Origin: CAWEHT01 sp963808455
GTDB taxonomy: Bacteria > Chloroflexota > Anaerolineae > CG2-30-64-16
Assembly: GCA_963808455.1 (NCBI GenBank)
Contig: CAWEHT010000213.1
Location: 1 to 5,798 of the forward strand
DNA: 5,798 bases
Direction of reading: 5' to 3'
A program made the translations under genes and the position numbers. Positions 1-5,798 of the stretch are shown in pieces (positions within the stretch are counted from its first letter, which is position 1; the number at the start of each line of letters is the position of its first letter). The notes beneath the pieces were generated by a model, which searched no databases, was not told where the DNA came from, and saw only the letters and a program-made list of their open reading frames with translations.

Positions 1-506
1 TAACCTGCTGACGTTACGTATTGCTGCTGTTGAGCGTACTCACCACCGCGCCGTGCAGCGCAACGGCGCCGCCGCGCTTTTCGGCCTGTAATAGCCGGCT
101 GGTCACGTCGGCGCCGAACTTGCGCTGGCCGTTGTAGGCCAACTGTGTATCAAGCAGTGCGCCGGTGGCCAGGTCTACCAGCTCCATTTCGATGGATGTC
201 GTGCCGAGGTCGATGGCCAACCCCAGGCAACGGCCCGCAGGCTCGCCAGGCGCGACGCTCATGACCCACGGTTGACCATCCATCTCGGCAAGCCTCACCG
301 AGACCGCGCCAACCGCCCTGGCGCAGCGCTCCGCTCAGTGACTGCAAGGCGGCCAGCGTCATATGTGGTGGTTGGTCACCCGCAGACTGCGACGCAAGCG
401 CTCGCGCCAGGCGGTCGCGGTCGCTCGCCGTGTCGTCGAGGGACGGCGCCGGCACGGCGAGCGCTATCTGGGCTGCCAGTGGCCTGAGAACATCGCTATC
501 TGGCAT
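1..506 (-). CDS. RACo/RamA-like ASKHA ATPase (corrinoid-protein reductive activator), partial and frameshifted
   Basis: This belongs to the family that uses ATP to drive re-reduction of the cobalt of corrinoid methyltransferase proteins. What is seen: an ATG at 506, a linker/middle-domain stretch (VPAPSLDDTASDRDRL, about residues 18-33), then the start of the ASKHA fold with a phosphate-binding signature GLAIDLGTTS (about 95-104) and the family's NGQRKFGADVTSR (about 125-137). The two halves are in different frames; removing one base of the CC pair at 298-299 joins them into 163 residues. The frame then stops at 14-16, far short of a full ASKHA domain. A further one-base slip near 25-32 would let it run off the left edge, so the stop may be false. 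The N-terminal 2Fe-2S domain of RACo is absent, which is more like RamA. The ATG lies 2 bp after the stop of the small gene upstream, suggesting translational coupling. Family assignment is firm; the specific partner is unknown. Confidence 0.72.
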
Positions 507-508
507 GG

Positions 509-733
509 TCAGTTGTCCGTGAAACCGCTATATGGCCGGCCGCCAAGCATCGCGGACAGCGGACTGTGGTGCAGTGTGGCAGCCGCCTTCACCACCCAGA
601 TGGCAAAGCTCAGAAACTCCGCCTCTGACATGCGCAAGCTGAGCTTGCCGTAATCGATGTGAACGTGTCCGGCCGGACATAGCTGGATGCTATCTCCCGG
701 CTGGCCTTGCGCCAGCATCTTCAATTCTGCCAC
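509..733 (-). CDS. Small uncharacterised protein with a CPAGHVHIDYG motif
   Basis: I do not recognise a named family. The preferred start is the GTG at 731-733, because GGGGAGG (739-745) sits 5 nt upstream; it gives 74 residues. A GTG at 758-760 in the same frame would give 83 residues but has no visible ribosome binding site. The core is LCPAGHVHIDYGKLSLRMS (about residues 18-36). C19, H23 and H25 form a compact Cys/His cluster that could bind a metal, but one Cys and two His are few ligands for a structural site, so this is inference. The following segment (EAEFLSFAIWVVKAAATL) is predicted-helix-like and amphipathic rather than a clear membrane span. No signal peptide is seen. The stop is 2 bp before the ATG of the corrinoid-activator-like gene, so the two are probably co-transcribed and functionally linked. 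Confidence 0.62.
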   Translation of the reverse strand: MAELKMLAQGQPGDSIQLCPAGHVHIDYGKLSLRMSEAEFLSFAIWVVKAAATLHHSPLSAMLGGRPYSGFTDN

Positions 734-738
734 CTTTG

Positions 739-745
739 CCTCCCC
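739..745 (-). promoter_or_regulatory. Shine-Dalgarno site deciding the GTG start of the small gene
   Basis: On the minus strand GGGGAGG is followed by the 5-nt spacer CAAAG and then GTG at 731-733. It is the only strong ribosome binding site near the 5' end of this frame, and it favours the shorter 74-residue product over the GTG at 760. Confidence 0.55.
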
Positions 746-855
746 TGATCCACCTGTCACAGCCTGGGCCTGCCATCCGCGGCTTACGCAGAGGGCGCGC
801 AGTCTATCGGCGGTTCATGAACAACGCTCAGTGCTTGCCGGCGCCCGGTGTCGGG

Positions 856-882
856 GCCGGAGCGTCTCGTTGCGGCTCCGGC
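856..882. repeat. Perfect 8-bp inverted repeat downstream of arsA
   Basis: GCCGGAGC (856-863) and GCTCCGGC (875-882) are exact reverse complements separated by 11 nt. It lies about 95 bp past the arsA stop, in the 761-975 gap before the small gene. A GC-rich hairpin here could end or stabilise the ars mRNA. Neither strand has a T tract after the stem, so it is not a standard intrinsic terminator. The rest of the 761-975 gap shows no gene and no convincing promoter. Confidence 0.4.
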
Positions 883-975
883 AGCGTGGCACACCGCGTC
901 CAAACGGGCGCAGGCTACGACCGCGCCGCCGGACCGTTTTTCACCAAGGAGCGCTTCCCGAATCGCACCGGGTGT

Positions 976-2870
976 CTATCTGCCAGATGCGACTGCCGCC
1001 AAGGACACACTGGCCTTCGGGTTCTCCCCGTCACCGTAGATCCGGTCGCCCAGCTCGGCAAGGGCCTGCAGGCCCTTGACTTCACCGGGCAGCAGCGGTA
1101 CCTGCACGACAGGCACCGGGAAGCGTCGCGCGATCTCGCCGAGGTACGTCTCCTGCATGCTGCGCCGTGCCTGCACGTATGGCGTGGTGGCCTGGTCAGG
1201 TGGGATGACCATATTGGCCACGACCAGTCCCGGCTCGATGCCCACCGTGCGCAGCTCTTCGACGGCTCGATACGCTTCCAGGATGGGCGTCGCTTCCGGG
1301 TACATGACGAAAGCGAAGGTGCTGCGCTCCGGATCGCGCATCATGGCGATCACCTGCGCGAAGCGCTGCTTGGCGACGTCGTCGGCAGCGGTCGAATCCA
1401 CGCTGGCAAACACCTTGATGTCCAGCTGCTGGCTCCAGTCCACCGGCAATTCCAGCAGCCGCAGGGTATGGCCGGTGGGCGCTGTGTCAAATACTATGGC
1501 CGGCCACTCGTCCTGCGAGGCGAAGTCGATGAAGCGATCGAAGGCGGCCATCTCTTCGGTGCAGGGCGAGTCGAGTTCCTCGGCCATCACTTTCAACGCC
1601 TCGGCTGGGCGACCACGCTGCCGGGCATCATCCAGGATCCGCGCTTTGTAGGCCTCGGCGGCGACCTTCGGGTCAATCTTGGCTGCCCACAGGTTGGGCT
1701 GGCCAGGTACGGGCCCCGCAGCATCGCCTACAGGTACGCCGAGCACGTCGCCCAGGTGCGCGGCCGGGTCCGTGGTCAGCAGCAAGGTCCGATACCCGTG
1801 ACGAGCCAACCAGACGGCGGTCACACACGAGGCCACAGTCTTGCCCACGCCACCCTTGCCGGCAAAGAACAAGTTCCGGTGACGGCCGTTGGGTACCAGC
1901 CGGGCATGGGCAGGTGCTCTGGAGCGGCCGGTGGCTGACGGCCCGGCGGTTGGATGGCCACTGGGGGCGATGGCTTCTGCCGGCGCCCCGTCAAAGAACA
2001 TCTTCCCCACGGCGCGAAGCCCTACCAGGCCCTTGATTTCACCCGATAGCAGATGCATGCGTTTGGTCGGCAGCGGCAGCTCGGCCTCGATCTGGCTCAG
2101 ATAACCGGCTTGCATCCGGGCCCGAGCGGCAAACAGCGCGTTGCCCGTCTCCTCAAGCGGGATGATACCGTTGACGATCAGCTCATGGGTGTGAACGTCC
2201 AGCTTACCCAGTTCGGCGATGGCCCGCAGGGTCTCCTTGATCGCGATGGCTTCGGGGTGCAGCACGAAGATGAAGGTGGTCTGCGCCGGGTCACGCATGA
2301 CCGCCAACGCCCGCTCGTACTTGTGCTTGGCATCCTGGATCGCCGCGGCCGGCCCGATGCAGGTCTGGCCGCTGCCTGCGGAAGCCGCCTCAATCGACTG
2401 GCTCCATTCGGCAGGCAATTCGAGCAACCGCAGGGTGTGGCCGGTCGGGGCCGTATCGAAGATGACGATGTCGAAGGCCAGCCCGCCGGAGGCCGGAAAT
2501 CCAGGAAGTCCGTGAAACGGTCGAAGGCCGCGACTTCGGTCGTGCAGGGGCCGCTCATCTGTTCCTCGATCACCTGCACCATCTGGGCCGGAAAGGCCGC
2601 GCGGATGGGTGCCAGCGCCCGGTCCTTGTACTCCTGGGCCGCCCGGTCCGGATCGATCTCCATGGCCCACAGGTTCGCAGCCCCCGCGATCGGCCTGATC
2701 TGATGCCCGATCGGCTGCTCGAAGACATCGGCCAGATTCGACGCCGGGTCCGTGGTCACGATAAGCGTGCGCTTTCCCTGATCGGCGTAGCGCACGGCGG
2801 TGGTACAGGCCATACTGGTTTTGCCCACGCCGCCTTTGCCCGAAAGGAAGATGAACCTGGTGCGATTCAT
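976..2870 (-). CDS. arsA: ArsA, arsenite/antimonite-stimulated pump ATPase (two-domain), one frameshift
   Basis: ArsA is the soluble ATPase that binds As(III)/Sb(III) and energises efflux at the membrane, normally through ArsB. Two homologous halves are seen, each with a P-loop GKGGVGKT (residues about 11-18 and 338-345) and the signature DTAPTGHTLRLLELP (about 139-153 and 462-476). The three metalloid-site cysteines known from E. coli R773 ArsA (C113, C172, C422) have counterparts at C109 (SGPCTTE), C171 (GQTCIGP) and C437 (DSPCTEE). The ATG at 2868-2870 has GGAG 7 nt upstream and overlaps the arsD stop as ATGA. The frame breaks near 2497-2499, where the AAA run on the plus strand appears one base short. 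Adding it gives an unbroken 631-residue protein ending at the TAG at 976-978. That is somewhat longer than R773 ArsA, mainly through a Pro/Ala/Gly-rich linker (about 296-330). A long antisense frame over this gene is not real. Confidence 0.95.
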
Positions 2871-3226
2871 GACAGAGCTCCACTCAGTGCGGACCGCACC
2901 TCCGCGAGCGAGGGGTAGGTCCTGGTCTTGATGACCCGGCCGAGTACGACCGTGATCGGCAGCGCGGCCATTTCCTGCTCGCGCACCAGGCGCATGACCT
3001 CAGGGCTGTTGAGAAACGCCTGAGGATTGCTGGTCATCTGGTAGCGTTCCACGCGCACGCCGGCGGCCTGCAATTCCAGGATCATCTCGCTCACGTCGAG
3101 CAGGCTTTGGTCCACAGTCGGGCCGCAGATGCCGGTGGAGCAGCACATCGGCGGATCAAAGAGCTCGACCGTCGCCGCTGCCGGCTGGGCCGGGCGCGGG
3201 TCGAAAAAGGTCTTCATCTCACTCAT
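2867..3226 (-). CDS. arsD: ArsD, arsenic metallochaperone
   Basis: ArsD takes up As(III)/Sb(III) and hands it to ArsA, raising ArsA's affinity at low metalloid concentration; it was first described as a weak trans-acting repressor of ars operons. The 119-residue product carries the defining motif FDPPMCCSTGICGPTVD, with the vicinal pair C28-C29 and C34 matching C12, C13 and C18 of the R773 protein. About 16 residues (MSEMKTFFDPRPAQPA) precede the usual start of the fold; a second ATG at 3215-3217 would shorten this. The C-terminal cysteine pairs of R773 ArsD are absent: the protein ends LSGALS. They are not needed for chaperone activity. The ATG at 3224-3226 is chosen because GGAGG lies 10 nt upstream. 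Its frame is the only multi-motif one in the window with no indel. It sits between arsR (63 bp gap) and arsA (ATGA overlap). Confidence 0.95.
   Translation of the reverse strand: MSEMKTFFDPRPAQPAAATVELFDPPMCCSTGICGPTVDQSLLDVSEMILELQAAGVRVERYQMTSNPQAFLNSPEVMRLVREQEMAALPITVVLGRVIKTRTYPSLAEVRSALSGALS
2878..2881 (-). promoter_or_regulatory. Ribosome binding site of arsA inside the arsD 3' end
   Basis: On the minus strand GGAG is followed by 7 nt and the arsA ATG. It lies within the last codons of arsD and, with the ATGA overlap, suggests arsD and arsA are translated in step. Confidence 0.6.
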
Positions 3227-3236
3227 AGTAGTTCAG

Positions 3237-3241
3237 CCTCC
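3237..3241 (-). promoter_or_regulatory. Ribosome binding site of arsD
   Basis: GGAGG on the minus strand, 10 nt before the arsD ATG at 3226. It starts one base after the 3' arm of the inverted repeat at 3243-3278, so a hairpin there could affect access of the ribosome. Confidence 0.65.
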
Positions 3242-3242
3242 A

Positions 3243-3278
3243 TTGAAGTAAATTGGCAAAAAACGGAGCACACTTCAA
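3243..3278. repeat. 7-bp inverted repeat in the arsR-arsD gap
   Basis: TTGAAGT (3243-3249) and ACTTCAA (3272-3278) are exact reverse complements with 22 nt between them. In the minus-strand mRNA the hairpin would enclose a T6 stretch in its loop and end directly before the arsD GGAGG. The TTGAA core also occurs in the operator half-site upstream of arsR, but here the halves face the opposite way. Possible roles are an mRNA hairpin tuning arsD translation or a second protein site; chance is not excluded. Confidence 0.35.
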
Positions 3279-3289
3279 AAGACCTGGCC

Positions 3290-3719
3290 TCAGCCGGCGC
3301 TCTCGGACTCCGCAATGTTGATGTCACCGATCGGAACGAGCGCGCCCTGTGGGCCGCAGACGGGCCGGCGCGGTTTGTATACGGGCCGGGTCGAAGAAGG
3401 CGCCGAAGACGCGCACCAGGTTCTCCAACGCCGGGCGATTGATCGAGTAGTAGATCCAGCGCGCATCCAGCACATCGCGCTCGGCCGTGATCAGCCCGGC
3501 CTCGCGGAGGGCGCGGAGATGAAACGAGATCAGGTTGGCCGGCATATCCAGGGCATCGCCTAACTCGCAATTGCACTGCACACCCTCCATCAACAGGTGG
3601 AGGATCAGCAAGCGCCTGGGTTCGGCCAGCACCTTGAGCTGCGCAGCCAGGTCCTGCAGATTCACCGGCGGGTTGGCGATGCCTCTTAGGCCCCTGTTGC
3701 TTCCAGGTAATTCAACCAT
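3290..3719 (-). CDS. arsR: ArsR, As(III)/Sb(III)-responsive winged-helix repressor, one frameshift near the 3' end
   Basis: This ArsR/SmtB-family repressor should bind the operator at 3708-3729 and leave it on metalloid binding. What is seen: a winged-helix core (LKVLAEPRRLLILHLL, about residues 28-43), the metalloid motif QCNCELGDAL (C49 and C51, matching the CxC of E. coli ELCVCDL), the recognition-helix region MPANLISFHLRALREAGLI, and the wing (ERDVLDARWIYYSIN). The start is set at the ATG 3717-3719 because the promoter's predicted transcription start is this very A; an in-frame ATG at 3746 lies upstream of the -10 box and cannot be on that transcript. Near 3374-3376 the TTT run (plus strand) seems one base too long. 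As written, translation stops at 3324 with an unrelated tail. Corrected, it runs to 3290 (142 residues) and ends PARIQPRRPVCGPQG then VPIGDINIAESESAG, which looks more like a real tail and adds a Cys. Confidence 0.9.
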
Positions 3720-3729
3720 GATTGAATTA
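3708..3729. promoter_or_regulatory. Probable ArsR operator (perfect 8-6-8 inverted repeat)
   Basis: TAATTCAA (3708-3715), six bases, TTGAATTA (3722-3729). The TTCAA-N6-TTGAA core resembles known ArsR/SmtB-family operators. It overlaps four bases of the -10 hexamer and contains the arsR start codon at its centre, so a bound repressor would cover the RNA polymerase melting region. This is the natural autoregulation site for arsR-arsD-arsA. Confidence 0.82.
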
Positions 3730-3753
3730 TATGCATGCCAGCCCATCTGTCAA
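3726..3753 (-). promoter_or_regulatory. Sigma70-type promoter of the ars operon
   Basis: On the minus strand there is a consensus -35 TTGACA (3748-3753), a 16-bp spacer and a consensus -10 TATAAT (3726-3731). Counting the last -10 base as -7 places +1 at 3719, the A of the arsR ATG. The stretch just upstream (about 3754-3773) is A/T-rich, with AAAATT and AAAATG blocks, in an otherwise GC-rich region and may act as an UP element. Both hexamers match consensus exactly, so the promoter should be strong when not repressed. Confidence 0.85.
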
Positions 3754-3853
3754 GTTTCATTTTGTCGAATTTTCCCCTTACCACTGACGCGGCCGGCCCC
3801 ACACGATCCCACTTTTGCTGGCTCTGCTCACAAGCCTGCCAGCCCCTCCATGT

Positions 3854-5798
3854 TCAGGATCCCTGTTGGCTCAACGCCGCCAGGATCCGTGCCGGCGTCA
3901 CGGGCACCTCGCGCAGCTCGAGGCTCAGGGCGTGGTTCACGGCGTTGACCGTGGCTGGGGCCACGGCGTCGGTGGCGCACTCGCCGATGCTCTTGGCCCC
4001 GAAAGGCCCGGCTTCCTCCGGGTCCTGGATCGTGATCACTCGCACCGTGGGCGGCATGTCGGCCGCTTTGAACATGTGGTACTTCTTGAAGTGGGGGTTC
4101 TTCAGCGCGCCCGTTCCCCGGGTCGATGACCATCTCTTCCGACAGGGCGTAGCCCAGCCCCATCTGGATGCCCCCGTGCACCTGACCCTCGAACAGCATC
4201 GGGTTGATGATGCGGCCCGAGTTGTGGGCGGCCAGGAAGTCGAGCACTTTCACCTGGCCGGTTTTGGTGTTGACTGGCGAGCTCGCAGAAATCGGCCGCA
4301 TAGGAATCGATCGAGTCCAGCGATTCGAAGGAGGCCGTGGCCAGCAGATCGCGCTGGGGCGTGCCGGCAGTGCCGCGCTGCGCCGACGTGACCACTTCCG
4401 CGAGGCCGACCCTGAACCCGGCGTTGACGCTCGACACGACGGCGCCGTCGTGCAAATCGAGCTGCCAGGCCGCCGCCTTGCACATGGCCGCCGCCTCCGC
4501 CAGCACCTGCTCCCGCAGATCGCGCGCCGCCATAATGGTGGCATTGCCGGCCACGTAGGTGGTGCGCGAGGCCTGGGCGCCCAGGTCCAGCGGCGTGGTG
4601 TCCGTGTCGGCCTCGACCACTTCGATGAGGTCCGGGTCGATGGTGAGCACTTCGCCGGCGATCTGGGCCAGCACCGTGCGCGAGCCCGTCCCCAGGTCGT
4701 GCGTGCCTGTGAGCAGCACCGCCGTGCCATCGTCGTGAAGACGGATGGTCACCGTCAACACGTCCTGGTAAACGGGGTACCAACCGTTGCCGTGCACCGC
4801 CAGCGCCATCCCCACCCCCGGCGCACCTGGTCGCCATGGGTGGCTTCGGCCGCGGCCCGCCGCTGCGCCCAGCCAAAAGCCTGGCGCCGGCCCGGATGCG
4901 ATCGGCGATGCACCGCGCGTTGTGGATGTCTTTCCCCATGCAAGTATTTTGAAATGGTTGGAGGACGTCCGCAATCTAAACTGCACGGGGTCGATGCCGA
5001 GGGCACGGCTGATCCGGTCGATGTGCGTCTCGCGCCGCCAGCATGATCTGGGGACAGGCATAACCGCGCATGGCGCCAGCCGGAAGCGTGTTGGTGTAGA
5101 CGGCCACCCCATCATAGAACATGCGCGGCACGGCGTAGAGGATGAAGGTCTTGCCCGACTGCGCGCCGACGGCGTCGGGCCTGAGCCGGCATACGCGCCC
5201 GTGTACGCGCCGACCGGACGATCTGGGCCTGCATCTTCCCATCGGCGCTCACGCCCGTGCGCACCGTCAGCACGCCGGATGCCGGCTGCGCGTGGCCTGA
5301 AAGACCTCTTTGCGGTCGAGCCGCAGCTTGACCGGGCGATGGGTGCGCATGGCGAGGAGCGCGACCACCGGCTCATACAGCACTTCCAGCTTGCCGCCGA
5401 AGGCCCCGCCCACCAGGCCCTTGATCACGCGCACCTTGGACTGCGGCAGGCCCAGCGCCTGCGCGATGACGTTTCGCGGAAGCAAAACACATTCTGCGAC
5501 GGCGTATAGACGGTCAGCTTGCCCTCGCGGAGTAGGTCGCCACGTGGCAGATTGGCTCCAGATAACCGTGGTGCACCCGGGAAGTATGAAAAGTGTCCTC
5601 GAAGACGTGCTGGCAGGCATCGATGGCCGCCAGAACTTCTTCTTCCGGATGGCTGCCGTAGGCCAGCCGCCCGCCGCAGATGTTGCCGCCGTCGAGGCCG
5701 AACGGATTGGCCTGGGGTGCGCCGGGCTGCAGCGCCGCAGAAGCATCGAAGACGGCAGGCAAAGGCTCGTAATCGACGTGAATGAGCTTGAGCGCCTG
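3854..5798 (-). CDS. Xanthine-dehydrogenase-family molybdopterin-binding subunit, N-terminus off the right edge, many frameshifts
   Basis: This is the large subunit holding the Mo-pterin cofactor of a molybdenum hydroxylase (xanthine dehydrogenase / aldehyde oxidoreductase / CO dehydrogenase superfamily); it hydroxylates an aromatic, heterocyclic or aldehyde carbon using water. The right edge enters in the aldehyde-oxidase hammerhead domain (ALKLIHVDYEPLPAVFD). Then follow HHGYLEP, the cofactor loop GLVGGAFGGK (FGGK at 5390-5401), the arginine loop AGAMRGYACPQ, LTGTHDLGTGSRTVLAQI, NSGRIINPMLFEGQVHGG, and GAKSIGE with the presumed catalytic Glu codon at 3980-3982. The frame changes 11 times, near 5529, 5470, 5272, 5213, 5173, 5033, 4969, 4882, 4817, 4276 and 4114. 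Correcting all gives 649 residues ending ALSQQGS; roughly 100 N-terminal residues are missing. The substrate cannot be told from sequence alone. FAD and 2Fe-2S subunits, if separate, are not in the window. The gene ends about 100 bp before the ars promoter and reads towards it. Confidence 0.9.

Noticed and set aside
813..822. 10-bp palindrome GTTCATGAAC
   Set aside because: It is short and isolated, with no promoter elements beside it; chance is sufficient.
736..1938. Long plus-strand open frame of about 400 codons antisense to arsA
   Set aside because: It has no recognisable motif, overlaps the whole second half of a clearly homologous ArsA, and long antisense frames are common opposite GC-rich genes.
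2053..2703. Plus-strand open frame opposite the first half of arsA
   Set aside because: Same reason: a shadow of ArsA domain 1, with no domain or ribosome binding site of its own.
976..2870. Two separate single-domain ArsA genes
   Set aside because: After the one-base correction the two ATPase halves are in one frame with no stop, linked by a Pro/Ala/Gly-rich linker as in known two-domain ArsA proteins.
3720..3746. Upstream in-frame ATG at 3746 as the arsR start
   Set aside because: It lies inside the promoter spacer, upstream of TATAAT, so the transcript from this promoter cannot contain it; it also has no Shine-Dalgarno sequence.
3817..3843. GCTGGC-N15-GCCAGC as a terminator after the Mo-hydroxylase gene
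   Set aside because: The stem is only 6 bp with a 15-nt loop, and it is followed by A-rich rather than T-rich sequence on the transcribed strand.
3735..4391. Plus-strand open frames across the arsR promoter and the 3' part of the Mo-hydroxylase gene
   Set aside because: The minus strand here encodes conserved Mo-hydroxylase motifs in three frames joined by indels; the plus frames have none.
4100..5540. Programmed ribosomal frameshifting in the Mo-hydroxylase gene
   Set aside because: There are eleven shifts of both signs at unrelated sequences without slippery heptamers; read errors or decay explain them far better.

Overview
The window is GC-rich bacterial DNA in which every gene I can support lies on the minus strand, so the genes read from the right edge to the left. 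In transcription order they are: (1) the molybdopterin-binding subunit of a xanthine-dehydrogenase-family molybdenum hydroxylase, N-terminus off the right edge, about 3854-5798; (2) an arsenic operon arsR-arsD-arsA, 976-3719; (3) a 74-residue protein with a CPAGHVHIDYG motif, 509-733; (4) a piece of a RACo/RamA-type ASKHA ATPase that reductively activates corrinoid proteins, 1-506. I see no tRNA, rRNA, CRISPR array, insertion sequence or phage gene. No taxon can be fixed. A Mo hydroxylase, a two-domain ArsA and a corrinoid activator suit a GC-rich, probably anaerobic or facultative environmental bacterium. Chloroflexota is a guess from the style of the ArsR, no more.

The ars operon is the best-understood part. 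A perfect sigma70-type promoter (TTGACA, 16 bp, TATAAT) precedes arsR. The predicted transcription start falls on the A of the arsR ATG, so the mRNA looks leaderless. A perfect 8-6-8 inverted repeat (TAATTCAA-N6-TTGAATTA) covers both the -10 box and the start codon and is the obvious ArsR operator. ArsR would release it when arsenite or antimonite binds. ArsD is the metallochaperone that passes As(III) to ArsA. ArsA is the two-domain ATPase that normally drives the ArsB pump. arsD and arsA overlap by an ATGA and each has a Shine-Dalgarno sequence. No pump gene (arsB or acr3) and no arsC lies in the window.

The sequence is full of single-base indels. I can place 14 frame changes inside clearly homologous coding sequence: 11 in the 1.95 kb of the Mo hydroxylase, and one each in arsA, arsR and the ASKHA gene. 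Thirteen are explained by one missing or one extra base; the remaining one by one extra or two missing. Many fall in short base runs, and the protein on both sides keeps its motifs. Applying all corrections gives intact reading frames: 649 residues to the window edge for the hydroxylase, 631 for ArsA, 142 for ArsR. I therefore read most of them as assembly or read errors, although their concentration in one gene leaves recent decay of that gene possible.
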